From: JBNJEM01 sp051745935
Lineage (GTDB): Bacteria > Planctomycetota > Planctomycetia > Pirellulales > Pirellulaceae
DNA length: 29,472 nucleotides
Assembly: GCA_051745935.1 (NCBI GenBank)
Contig: JBNJEM010000019.1
Span: forward strand, 1-29,472
Reading direction: 5' to 3'
Made by a program: the position numbers and the translations under genes. Numbering within the stretch: position 1 is the stretch's first letter; the number at the start of each line of letters is the position of its first letter. The notes beneath the pieces were generated by a model, which was given only the letters and a program-made list of their open reading frames with translations, did not search any database and was not told the origin of the DNA. This document shows positions 7,207 through 15,608 of the stretch, in pieces.

Positions 7207-7489
7207 CAATCTCAAGGCCGTTAATCCGTGACTGATATCGCACACCCTTTCAATCTTTCATCCCGCTTCAGGAATGCCCCGCCTCGGGCGGGCGGACGGG
7301 ACCCGTCTAAGCGGCGTCCGGGCGTGGCGAGTGGTGGCATGGTATCCGTGACAACAAACGCAACCACCGATGGGAGCTGCCAGAGCCCTCGCACGATCAT
7401 TGGCATTGAGCCCGCGAGCAAGAGTCGCGGCGTGGCCATGACTCGCAGCCGTGGGGATACGTTGAACCGCGACGCGGCCCGGGGGCGAC
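7207..7489. other. Non-coding gap between convergent genes
   Basis: No gene is supported between the palindromic element and the cytochrome gene stop codon. Frames here translate to arginine/proline-rich shadow sequence. Confidence 0.4.
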
Positions 7490-9379
7490 CTAGTGCGCGA
7501 TTTTCTCCCAATACCGATCAAAGGCGCCTTCTTCCTGGAACGCAGGGCTGTTATCGAGATCGTGGCACTCCAGGCATTTCTCCTCCGCGTTGCTCAGGTC
7601 CAACCACACCTGGTCCCGAATTCGATCGATCTCGTCCCCATTGAGATCCAACTCTCCCTCCTCGGCCGCCACGTGTTTCGATCCCGGGCCGTGACAGTTC
7701 TCGCACCCCACATCGGTGAGGTGCGGGGTTTCTTCCAGGCTTAAGAACCCCGATTCATACGGAAAATACTTCTGTGGATTCCAGCCCACGACGTGACAAC
7801 TGATGCATTCGGGGTCAAAGTTGCGGGGGATACCTCCGCGGTCGTTCGGTGGGTGTTGCAGCGTTTCATAGGCATGCGCGTGTTTGGGCTTCGCTCCATC
7901 GTTCCCTTCCTTCCAGATTTTGTATTCGCGCTCATGACAATCGCCGCACAGCTTCGATCCCACGAATTCCAATCCGCTCGCGAGCGGCTGCGGTTTGATG
8001 CCCAAATTCTCAAGACCGGCCGCTTTGATCTGGTTTTGGTAGGCCACGAACAACTGCAGCATCTCCTTGGAGTCGGGAAATCGGGAATCAAGCGGTATAC
8101 GTTGGTAACGTAGCGGCTGAACCGGATCATCGAACAACGCCACCAGCCCCGCGAACATCCCTTTCGTCCCCACCTGAATCATCTGGCTCTCGGTTCCCTC
8201 GATGGGTAGCGGTTCCCGCTTGGGTTCGCCCGCCCCGCCGGTGGTGATCACGAGTTGGAATTGCGGAAACTTCTTGCCCAACGCAATCGACTCTTCAGTC
8301 GTGGCATGGGAAATCAACACGTACAGGTCACAGTCCGATTGCTCCAACCGCGGCCAGACCTCCTGGATTCCTGCCTCCGCCGACTGCATGATCACGTCAC
8401 TGTTGTTGATCAATGACCGATTTCGCTTCCCTAGAATCGCCGTGATCCCGATCTTCTTGCCACCTCTCTCGACCACCCGATACGGGGATGTAAACGTGGG
8501 CGCGAAGACCTGGACATTCGCACTGACAAACCGGCTGGGCTCGTTGCCGCGTGGCGCGATGACGCCTACCAATTCGGGAGCTGGGAGCCGCAAATCGTCG
8601 GGGCCGAACCCGATCGCCTCGTATCCCATGGTGCGTAAAGCTTCCACGGTGATCTGAAATTTGATCTCCGCTTGCCGGCCAAACCGGCGCACCTGATTGC
8701 CTGCGTCAATGGGAATGACCGGCCATCCCTTCTGGGTCAATTGCTGGACCAAGGTCCCGCGTCGAACCAATCCGCCATTTTGACTGTCCAGTCCAGAACA
8801 ACCACAAGGCTCCAGGTACCCATACTGGCGTCCCGTCACCAACAGCGCCACGCTCGGCTCCACCCAACCCTCAAACAACGCCTCTCGAGCCTCCCCCCCA
8901 CTCCCCTGCCCTTTCGAGTAGCCGGGCCGCGTGGTCCGTTCGTCTTTCGCATTGATCGCACCGGCACTTGAAGCACGCCCCGTCGAACCGGAAGCCTCCG
9001 CGCCGGCCCCCGGCGCGGAACGTGAAGGCCGCTCGCCCTCATCTGCTTGCGAATCGACCGAAACCACCTCGGCGACCACATCCTCTTCCGCCGCCGCTTG
9101 ATCCGTTGAGACCTCTCCCAACAAGCTACGGGACGACACGTTCGTCCCCCGAGCCTCGGATCCACTGGCAACCTCGGAAACGCCGGCAATGTCATCCGGC
9201 TGGGCGTCCCCGTTCGCCTCAAGTCGCTCCCTTACGTCGCTCGCGTCGGCGCGGGAGCGGTTTTCCGCCTCCGACGCCGTGCCTTGCTCGGCCGTCGCGT
9301 TGTCCTGGGGCGAGCAGCCCACAAGGGTAGCCGCGAAAACCATGGCACCCATGTACCACCACGCTCGATTCCCATTCAT
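7490..9379 (-). CDS. Lipoprotein with 5'-nucleotidase-like domain and four c-type haem sites
   Basis: The product is 629 residues. The ATG at 9379 is chosen because GGAG precedes it and it opens a lipoprotein signal ending LVGC (Cys22); an in-frame TTG at 9400 adds only seven residues. Residues 23-165 are a low-complexity Ser/Ala/Glu/Asp linker, consistent with a surface tether. Residues about 170-440 resemble a metallophosphoesterase/5'-nucleotidase fold (VALLVTGRQYGYLEPCGCSG, IPIDAGNQ, LYVLISHATTEE). The C-terminus has four CxxCH haem sites at 478-482 (CGDCH), 525-529 (CISCH), 559-563 (CENCH) and 602-606 (CLECH), with spacing like cytochrome c554-type domains. It is probably an outer-face electron-transfer protein. 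It follows the DUF1573 gene by 260 bp on the same strand. The electron partner is unknown. Confidence 0.85.
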   Translation of the reverse strand: MNGNRAWWYMGAMVFAATLVGCSPQDNATAEQGTASEAENRSRADASDVRERLEANGDAQPDDIAGVSEVASGSEARGTNVSSRSLLGEVSTDQAAAEEDVVAEVVSVDSQADEGERPSRSAPGAGAEASGSTGRASSAGAINAKDERTTRPGYSKGQGSGGEAREALFEGWVEPSVALLVTGRQYGYLEPCGCSGLDSQNGGLVRRGTLVQQLTQKGWPVIPIDAGNQVRRFGRQAEIKFQITVEALRTMGYEAIGFGPDDLRLPAPELVGVIAPRGNEPSRFVSANVQVFAPTFTSPYRVVERGGKKIGITAILGKRNRSLINNSDVIMQSAEAGIQEVWPRLEQSDCDLYVLISHATTEESIALGKKFPQFQLVITTGGAGEPKREPLPIEGTESQMIQVGTKGMFAGLVALFDDPVQPLRYQRIPLDSRFPDSKEMLQLFVAYQNQIKAAGLENLGIKPQPLASGLEFVGSKLCGDCHEREYKIWKEGNDGAKPKHAHAYETLQHPPNDRGGIPRNFDPECISCHVVGWNPQKYFPYESGFLSLEETPHLTDVGCENCHGPGSKHVAAEEGELDLNGDEIDRIRDQVWLDLSNAEEKCLECHDLDNSPAFQEEGAFDRYWEKIAH

Positions 9380-9640
9380 GCAATTCACTCCGTTGGTCAA
9401 AACCCATGCGCAAGTATGCCAAGAGCAAGCTCAGACTCCAAACCCCCGCTCCCCTCGCGTTGGTTACCTACTGGAAATCGTATCGTGTTACGAGGCTCGC
9501 TCTCAGCCCACCCCCCCAAGCTCAAGCCCCAATCCTCTTTGGTTGCGGCCCAGCCGAGCTCGACGCCAAACGGCCACGACAAGCGGACCACGACAGTTCC
9601 GCCGCACACGCATCACGGTCTCGGGCCCGGCACGCCGCAG

Positions 9641-10846
9641 TCAGTCAACAGCGAAGCGAACACGAATCGGTATTTGCTCGATGGTCGGATGGGTGGTCTC
9701 GAGTACGACGCGCCCCAATTTACCATACTCCCCCAACGGGCTGAGCCGGTTGATCGGTCGCATTCCAGCCGGGATTTCAATGGTCACCTGGCGCCGAACC
9801 GCCGCCCCTTCGTTCAACGCCTCTGGCGGCCCAATCTCCACGTTCAAGTACTCGGCGGGATCCACCTCCCCCACCGAGAGCTCGGTTTCGTGCCGGTGTT
9901 CTCCGGTAATAAAAACTTGCAGCACCGCCGTGGCCGACTCAGTCCGCTCCAGCGCCCCAAAGTTCAAAAGGTTCTTCCTCGACTCAAACAATGCCGAAGA
10001 AGCAACCATAATGTCACCGACGGTCTGCCCTTTCAACGGCACATGAACCTCGGCTTCTTTCTCCACGCGCGCCCCGATCCGGATTGTCTGATTTATCGGC
10101 CCCAACGGCAGTCCAGGTTTAACCGTCAATTTCGCCAGCAGGCCACAACTGACCCCTTTCTCCTTTTGCACCTCTTCTTGGGGGAGCGGCTCGAAGGCGA
10201 TCTCGTATTGGTCGGCCGTGTCCGATTTCTCGAATGTCGCCTCGAGGATCTCGATGTCGTTCGCCCCCGCTCCAAACAATCGAAACTCCGCCTCGGTCGT
10301 ATCGCTGGCGGAGACGCGTCCCAAGACGAGTTTCGGGGGCAAGGCCCGTAAAGATTCGATGACATATCCTTTGATAACCAGCAAGATCAATGGATTTTCG
10401 GGATCATTGGTGTTGACCTCTACTTCCTGTTCGAACTCCGGCGCTCCCCCCAACAGTTTTGCTTCCCACTCCACTTCGAGTTCTTGGGTCTCGCCCGGGG
10501 GGATCCGATCCTGGTCCAACTCGCCAACGGTGCATTTGCACGTACTTCGCGAGACGTCCAGGAGCAGCGGGGCGTTTCCCACGTTTTTGATCAGGAAGGT
10601 GTGTTTCTTCTTGGCATACCTGTCCATGGTGCCAAAATCGTGGACCCGACCATTGACCAACTCAACCTTGGGCGATGTCCCGGCCGGTTGGGCACGCCGG
10701 TTGCCTTCCCGCTGTTGGTTGTAGGCGGCGAATTCCGAAGGCAGGAACAATTCCTCGTAGGACACTTGTTCCACAATCGTGGAGCCCCATCCGACGCCCA
10801 CGCCCACGCACGCCGCGACCAGTAGAAGTATAGAGCTTTTCATCAT
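9641..10846 (-). CDS. DUF1573-containing exported protein
   Basis: The product is 401 residues. An ATG at 10846 follows AAGGTG; an adjacent ATG at 10843 and an in-frame GTG at 10852 are alternatives. Residues 1-22 are a signal sequence or anchor (MMKSSILLLVAACVGVGVGW). DUF1573 shows as VHDFGTMDRYAKKKHTFLIK (69-88), NVGNAPLLL and the diagnostic STCKCTVGEL (101-110, Cys103/Cys105), followed by PPGETQELEVEWEAK and NTNDPENP. This is an immunoglobulin-like fold. The C-terminal half repeats the pattern more loosely and ends with IPIRVRFAVD. DUF1573 proteins abound in Bacteroidetes and planctomycetes, and their biochemical role is not established. It lies between the polymerase-like gene and the cytochrome gene on the same strand. 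Confidence 0.85.
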   Translation of the reverse strand: MMKSSILLLVAACVGVGVGWGSTIVEQVSYEELFLPSEFAAYNQQREGNRRAQPAGTSPKVELVNGRVHDFGTMDRYAKKKHTFLIKNVGNAPLLLDVSRSTCKCTVGELDQDRIPPGETQELEVEWEAKLLGGAPEFEQEVEVNTNDPENPLILLVIKGYVIESLRALPPKLVLGRVSASDTTEAEFRLFGAGANDIEILEATFEKSDTADQYEIAFEPLPQEEVQKEKGVSCGLLAKLTVKPGLPLGPINQTIRIGARVEKEAEVHVPLKGQTVGDIMVASSALFESRKNLLNFGALERTESATAVLQVFITGEHRHETELSVGEVDPAEYLNVEIGPPEALNEGAAVRRQVTIEIPAGMRPINRLSPLGEYGKLGRVVLETTHPTIEQIPIRVRFAVD

Positions 10847-10933
10847 ACGCACCTTCGCACAAACTTCGGTGGGAGTTCAATACAGCTCGGCCAACCCGGA
10901 CAACCACGCCCAGCCCCTTGAGGCGGTCGGACT

Positions 10934-13270
10934 TCAACGAGTTTGGGGGGAAACACTCGTACGCGTACGGAGCTTCCGCATCAATTGTTCGACGTTCATG
11001 CCCCCGCCATCAGAGGGGGGCGGTTTTTCCTTTCCGTTCGGGGGCCAAGCATTGAGCGACTGGTGTTTCAGTTTGAGTTCCTGGTGGGGCATTTGCCGGT
11101 CCAATTCTAGCGCCACACCAGCCTCTCGGCGAGCCTCTCTTGACGCTCCGGCCAGGTGATGGACCCATGCCAGCCGGGCCCGGAGCAGGCTGCTATTGGG
11201 GTACAGGCTGACCGCCCGGGCGTAGGCTTCGATCGCGTCTTGGAGCAAATGACGTTGTCCCGATGCGGCATACATGGTGAGGAGTCGTTGGCCGTGGCGA
11301 CTTGCCAGCTCGCTTGAGCGGGGGCGGCGCCCTCTGGCGGCGGCAGTCGCCTCCTGGAACGCGGCCAGTCGCTGGAAAGAAGGGCTCTCCAGCCACAGAT
11401 AGTGCAGGGCCTCTGCCCGTTTGTCGCATGGTTCGGCCCACCAGGGATCGGCTTTCGCGGCTTCGCGACTTTCCCGGGCCACGGATTCAGCGGCGCGTGG
11501 CCAGCCTCTACGCTGGACTTGGGCGCAGAAGGCCGTGAACTCGTGATCCGCCAACACGGGGCGATACATCGTGAAATAACCGAGCGCCACGGCGAGAAAC
11601 GCCCCCGCGGTCGCCAACCCGATGGCCCCTCGAGCCCCCACCGGACCACGCCACCGTGTCGAACAAGGCTCGGAGGCTGCTTGTTCGTTGCATTCGAGCA
11701 CGTTGAGCGTGAGCGCGCAGAGTGCCCAGAGGATCGCGGCCACGCCGGGGAAGCTAATCCCGCCGGCCGCCAGCAAGTTGACCAGCAGAGCTCCGGCGGC
11801 CACGAGCAATGGAGCGGGGGTTAGGGTTCCACGGGCAACCCACGGCGCCAGGCCCCAAAGCGAGAGCGCCGTGGCGGGCAATGCCACGAAAAGCATCGCG
11901 ATCGCGGGGGACTGAGCGCCAGCCCACCCCGCCGGATACGCCAGCAGGAACCCGCCAACCGCTCCGAGGTAGACGGGGCGAGCGGCGCGCCGGTCGGCGG
12001 GCGTTTCAGTATCGGCTCGGTGGCTGCTCGACCGCGTGACCCGCCAAATGAGCACGGGGCCAATGAACACGAACGCCACCAGCGCCGGAAGGCCGGCGGT
12101 GGCGGCGATTTCCACGAGAAAATTGTGAGGGTCGGCAATCGTCTCGCTGGCTTGCGGCAGTTTGTATTGGGTGTAGTAGTCCTTGAAATTCCCCGGCCCG
12201 CAACCCCACCAGGGATGATCGGCGATCATGGCCGCCGAGGATTGCCAATACTGGACTCGGTACCGCAAGGATTTCGGAGCCTCGGTCAGCAGTTCGCGAT
12301 CCAGTCCGCCGAACAGGGCCACGCAGAGGGTGATCAAAAGCAGGCCGCCCCCGATCGCCAGGGTCCATGGCCACCGCCGTCGCAGCCAGGTTCGCAGCAC
12401 GGGGTTGAAAACCAGCAGCCCGCCGAAACCGGCCAACGCCGCCAGATATCCGGCTCGACTCTTGGTCGCGAGCAGACAGGTCACGAGGACGCCTCCCATC
12501 AGCGCGACAAGACAGAGCGTGGTAACCCCGCTCCCGCGCCACCGACCCCGGGCATGCCAGAAGGACGTCGAAAGTCCGGCCAGCAGCACCACGCAGGGCA
12601 CGAGAACGCCGGCCAGGGAATTGGTGAGGGCAAACGGGCCCACCGGCTCGGTGCTGTTCAACCGATCCTGAAAATGGCGCCGCTGTGCTGGATCGGGATC
12701 GTGCAGGCCCGCCTCGCGCAGGGCCTGGTCGGGATTTTTCATATACTCCGCCCTGATTCCCGGGTACACCCAAACCGTCTGATAGATGCCAAAGGTGGAC
12801 AGCCCCACGCCCATGGCGATCAAGACACTCACGATCGCCCGTTGTTCAACCGGGCGGCGGACCAACTGCCGCAGCGCGAGCAATAGGAGCCCGAAAGAGA
12901 TCCACAGCCAGAGGGCGTTGAGTGTCGGACGTCCATGGCCTTGGTCGAGCATGACCAGGGCACTGAGGCTGTGGAGAGCCAGAAACAAGCCAAAGCTCGC
13001 CGCGACGGGCCCCACGTGCCACGTGGGGCGATCCTCGAATAAACACCGCGACAGCCACACGACCGCCAATACCAGCCAGCCCATGATCAAAACCACGTGC
13101 GAGCCAAACGGCACGGCGGCCTCGCTTGGAATCAACATGCCCGCCACGATCAGCGCGACCGCGCCCCCCAGCAGAAAGGCCCGTGCTTCGCCAACCCACG
13201 CCACTCGGGAAGCCACGGCGCGAGCCGCCTTATCCGAGTTCGGTTTCGATCGTCGAACGCCTTTTTTCAC
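10934..13270 (-). CDS. Wzy/O-antigen-ligase-type membrane protein with C-terminal TPR-like region
   Basis: The product is 778 residues. The GTG at 13270 is chosen because it overlaps the stop codon of the preceding gene in the arrangement GTGA, a four-base overlap typical of coupled translation. The first 600 residues hold about a dozen hydrophobic segments. The family region reads SLRYRVQYWQSSAAMIADHP, WWGCGPGNFKDYYTQYK and DPHNFLVEIAATAGLPAL, the conserved motif of O-antigen ligases and Wzy polymerases that transfer or polymerise undecaprenyl-linked glycans at the outer side of the inner membrane. Residues about 620-740 look like TPR helices (AIEAYARAVSLYPNSSLLRA, RLAWVHHLAG). The neighbour is the matching initiating transferase. 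Whether it ligates or polymerises cannot be told. Confidence 0.85.
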   Translation of the reverse strand: MKKGVRRSKPNSDKAARAVASRVAWVGEARAFLLGGAVALIVAGMLIPSEAAVPFGSHVVLIMGWLVLAVVWLSRCLFEDRPTWHVGPVAASFGLFLALHSLSALVMLDQGHGRPTLNALWLWISFGLLLLALRQLVRRPVEQRAIVSVLIAMGVGLSTFGIYQTVWVYPGIRAEYMKNPDQALREAGLHDPDPAQRRHFQDRLNSTEPVGPFALTNSLAGVLVPCVVLLAGLSTSFWHARGRWRGSGVTTLCLVALMGGVLVTCLLATKSRAGYLAALAGFGGLLVFNPVLRTWLRRRWPWTLAIGGGLLLITLCVALFGGLDRELLTEAPKSLRYRVQYWQSSAAMIADHPWWGCGPGNFKDYYTQYKLPQASETIADPHNFLVEIAATAGLPALVAFVFIGPVLIWRVTRSSSHRADTETPADRRAARPVYLGAVGGFLLAYPAGWAGAQSPAIAMLFVALPATALSLWGLAPWVARGTLTPAPLLVAAGALLVNLLAAGGISFPGVAAILWALCALTLNVLECNEQAASEPCSTRWRGPVGARGAIGLATAGAFLAVALGYFTMYRPVLADHEFTAFCAQVQRRGWPRAAESVARESREAAKADPWWAEPCDKRAEALHYLWLESPSFQRLAAFQEATAAARGRRPRSSELASRHGQRLLTMYAASGQRHLLQDAIEAYARAVSLYPNSSLLRARLAWVHHLAGASREARREAGVALELDRQMPHQELKLKHQSLNAWPPNGKEKPPPSDGGGMNVEQLMRKLRTRTSVSPQTR

Positions 13271-14409
13271 GATTTCAGCTTCCGTCGAGCCGTTGATTCC
13301 AGGATCGCAATCAAGCAAAGGACGCAAACGATCATCAGCATGATCACCACGGCGCCGAACAGATCCACGCGATTCAACAGAAGGGCGCCCAATCCGCACG
13401 TGCCCGTGGTCAAATAGATGGTCAACACGGCCTGCCCTTGGCTCAGCCCCAGATCACACAGCCGATGCGAAAAATGGCTCTTATCTCCCTCGAAAGGACT
13501 TCGCCCCGCCCGCAGGCGAATCCAAATCACCGTCAGCATATCGTAGAGGGGCACGGCCATCACGCACAATGGCGCCAGAACCGCGTGCTGCCGGACGCCC
13601 CGATACTCCGTGTATGTGGCCAGCAGGGTGGCCACGGCGATGCAAAAGCCGACGAAATAACTGCCAGCGTCTCCCATGAAGATGCTCGCCGGCGGCCGAT
13701 TGTGCCACAAAAAGCCGAGCAGCGCGCCGAGCAGGACCAACAGAAACCCGGACACGAATATCTGCGGCTCGCGAGTCCCGGGATCGAACGTCAACAGCAG
13801 GACCGCCGCCAGCATGGCGGCGGCAACCGCGGCTACCCCAGCGGAAAGGCCATCCATGTTGTCCAGCATATTGAACGAATTGATCAGTGCCACAATCCAT
13901 AACACGGACAGGAATCCGGTCAACCATGGCCACGGAATGAACGCCGTGAATCGCCATCCTTGCCACACCACGCAAACGACCGCCACCAGAAACTGAATGC
14001 CCAATCGCCATTGCCACCGTAACCCCTTCCAGTCATCAATCAAGCCGACCATGGTAAGCAGGGTTCCCGCTGCCAACAACACCCACAGTTTGCTGGATTG
14101 ATACTTCAATCCGCTCAGATGCGGTTGAACGAACGCCGGAACCCAAGACGCCATCCGCGGCGGAAGGGCGTCGCTTCCCTGCGCCCACAAAAAAACCTGC
14201 CCGAGGCCAAAACAGACGATGACGGCAAACCAAATGGCCAACCCGCCTCCCAACGGAGTGGGTGAAGTGTGAACTTTGCGAGCCCCGGGTCGGTCCACCA
14301 ACCGCCAGCGCACTGCCCAGTGCCGGACCACCCAAACGGCGGTCCAGCAGAACACGAAGCTCGGCACCACCGTCCCGCACAATAACCACATTAGGTTTTT
14401 TAATGCCAT
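13267..14409 (-). CDS. Undecaprenyl-phosphate sugar-1-phosphate transferase, MraY/WecA/TagO family
   Basis: The product is 380 residues, normal for WecA/TagO. It starts at ATG 14409 after AGGGA, giving an N-terminus in the first membrane helix; the upstream in-frame codons look non-coding. These enzymes transfer a sugar-1-phosphate, usually GlcNAc-1-phosphate, from UDP-sugar to undecaprenyl phosphate at the inner membrane, starting cell-surface glycan synthesis. The diagnostic blocks are all present: RKVHTSPTPLGGGLAIW (44-60), GLIDDWKG (Asp125/Asp126), FNMLDNMDGLSAG (179-191), NRPPASIFMGDAGSYFVGF (Asp247) and SPFEGDKSHFSHRL with His312 and His315. About ten hydrophobic helices are visible. 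It overlaps the following Wzy-type gene by four bases. The exact sugar is inferred from the family and not shown. Confidence 0.93.
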   Translation of the reverse strand: MALKNLMWLLCGTVVPSFVFCWTAVWVVRHWAVRWRLVDRPGARKVHTSPTPLGGGLAIWFAVIVCFGLGQVFLWAQGSDALPPRMASWVPAFVQPHLSGLKYQSSKLWVLLAAGTLLTMVGLIDDWKGLRWQWRLGIQFLVAVVCVVWQGWRFTAFIPWPWLTGFLSVLWIVALINSFNMLDNMDGLSAGVAAVAAAMLAAVLLLTFDPGTREPQIFVSGFLLVLLGALLGFLWHNRPPASIFMGDAGSYFVGFCIAVATLLATYTEYRGVRQHAVLAPLCVMAVPLYDMLTVIWIRLRAGRSPFEGDKSHFSHRLCDLGLSQGQAVLTIYLTTGTCGLGALLLNRVDLFGAVVIMLMIVCVLCLIAILESTARRKLKS

Positions 14410-14783
14410 GTGTTCCCTGTCAATCCGGCACGCCACCGAGAGGCCAGCGAGTGCATTGCTTCGCCCTCGCTGGACTTTGTGTTTCCAGTCTTGACTCCAC
14501 GGGCAATGAACAATGGCCCTTTCCACGTATCTTTCACGCGAGTTGTCTCTTGCTGTGTTTGAAACATGAGAGGCTCTCGGTTCGTCGTTCATCCCCGTGG
14601 CCCAGTCCCAGTCGCCCAGTGCCACGTTCCCGCCGGCCCCGTGCCGGTGGGGCTAAAACTTTCTGTCGTCACGCTTTGCGTTCATCGGTCGAACCACAGT
14701 GGCGCTGTCGAACTAGGCGCCCCTTCATCCCACGAGCCATGGTCGCGAAATCCTGCTCGGTCATTCAGGACCGGCCCGTTCGG
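14410..14783. other. Non-coding gap between the DUF4416 gene and the sugar-phosphate transferase gene
   Basis: No gene is supported in these 374 bases. A weak hairpin is present at 14636-14653 (GCCCC, eight bases, GGGGC). A promoter for the downstream minus-strand glycan genes may lie here, but none was convincing. Confidence 0.4.
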
Positions 14784-15329
14784 TCATGGCCGGTTCAGTT
14801 GCTTTGAACGCCGGTAGACGTCACGGCACCGGTCCAGGAAGTGGTGATAGTCGGAACGCTGATAGTCGGGATAGGTCCAAGGCCGGTTTCGCCATGCTCC
14901 GTCTCGATAATACAGAGTATTCTCCGCGAAGATGCCACGCGACAGATAGATGCGATGGTCTCGATCCTTGGTCGAGGCCAGCACCAGTTTGGCTTCGGTC
15001 ACGTATCCGGGATCGAGATTCAAGGGACGGGGTTCCGGCCCGAAGAATTCTTGTGTGTACAGGTGTTCCCACTGATTCGTTGCCACTTTTCGGTTCGGCA
15101 GCTCGCCAGGGTCCACCAAGGTGGAAAACGCGAGCAAGACCTTTTTTAACCCCGATCCCATCGTGCTCTCGTAAAACCGGGTTTCCCTGAAGGTGAAACG
15201 CTCACTTTCCAAGGCGATCGTTCCCCATGCCTCGCTCGCCCGCGCCCGTCCCCACTGGATCGCCTCGTCATAGCGGCTGAAGAGGGCGAGAAAAAGCAAA
15301 ACGGGTTCATGCTCGCGAATTTCGGCCAT
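14784..15329 (-). CDS. DUF4416 family protein
   Basis: The product is 181 residues, full length for this small family. It starts MAEIREHEPVLLFLALFSRY at ATG 15329. Other conserved-looking stretches are FTFRETRFYESTMGSGLKKV (45-64), NLDPGYVTEAKLVLASTKD, RIYLSRGIFAENTLYYR and WTYPDYQRSDYHHFLD. The ordered pattern of RFtftETrYYe..MG..L.K, then lDPGyl..aklvLastKd, is how I recognise DUF4416. Function is unknown; it has no signal peptide and should be cytoplasmic. It lies between proS and the glycan genes on the same strand, with gaps of about 280 and 370 bp, so co-transcription is uncertain. Confidence 0.8.
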   Translation of the reverse strand: MAEIREHEPVLLFLALFSRYDEAIQWGRARASEAWGTIALESERFTFRETRFYESTMGSGLKKVLLAFSTLVDPGELPNRKVATNQWEHLYTQEFFGPEPRPLNLDPGYVTEAKLVLASTKDRDHRIYLSRGIFAENTLYYRDGAWRNRPWTYPDYQRSDYHHFLDRCRDVYRRSKQLNRP

Positions 15330-15465
15330 GTGACAGTCTCACGCAAACCTGGGCGGTCGTCTTTTACAGCGTTTACAGCCCATGACAAAACTTGTTTGCC
15401 GCTCCCAAAGTCCCCGGGCGAGGCGAAAGCTGAGTGGTGTTGTCATGGCTTTTTACAGCCTCGGC

Positions 15466-15515
15466 TTGCCGGCGGGGCAAAGCTTATTCTCTTGAGCTAA
15501 GGCGGCAGGGCCGCC
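15466..15515. other. Two small hairpins between proS and the DUF4416 gene
   Basis: TTGCC-GGCGG-GGCAA lies at 15466-15480 and GGCGGC-AGG-GCCGCC at 15501-15515. Neither has a T-run. They may contribute to 3'-end structure of the proS transcript or simply reflect GC-rich non-coding DNA. Confidence 0.3.
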
Positions 15516-15573
15516 AACCAAATAGGGACACCGCCTGGGGATGGACCGCTCCCGTTGGTCGCTCATGCCAAGG

Positions 15574-15594
15574 ATACGCGCACCGTGCGCGCAT
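15574..15594 (-). terminator. Palindromic hairpin just after the proS stop codon
   Basis: In transcript sense ATGCGCGCA-CGG-TGCGCGTAT forms a 9-bp stem including one G-T pair, with a 3-base loop. It starts 15 bases after the TAA-type stop of proS at 15609. No T-run follows, so it may be a pause or 3'-end-protecting hairpin. Confidence 0.4.
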
Positions 15595-15608
15595 GTTGCG
15601 CCGTAGGA

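Noticed and set aside
15362..15459. Three copies of a TTTACAGC motif near the DUF4416 gene, with a similar one near 2575
   Set aside because: The copies are short, irregularly spaced and without partner signals; chance cannot be excluded.
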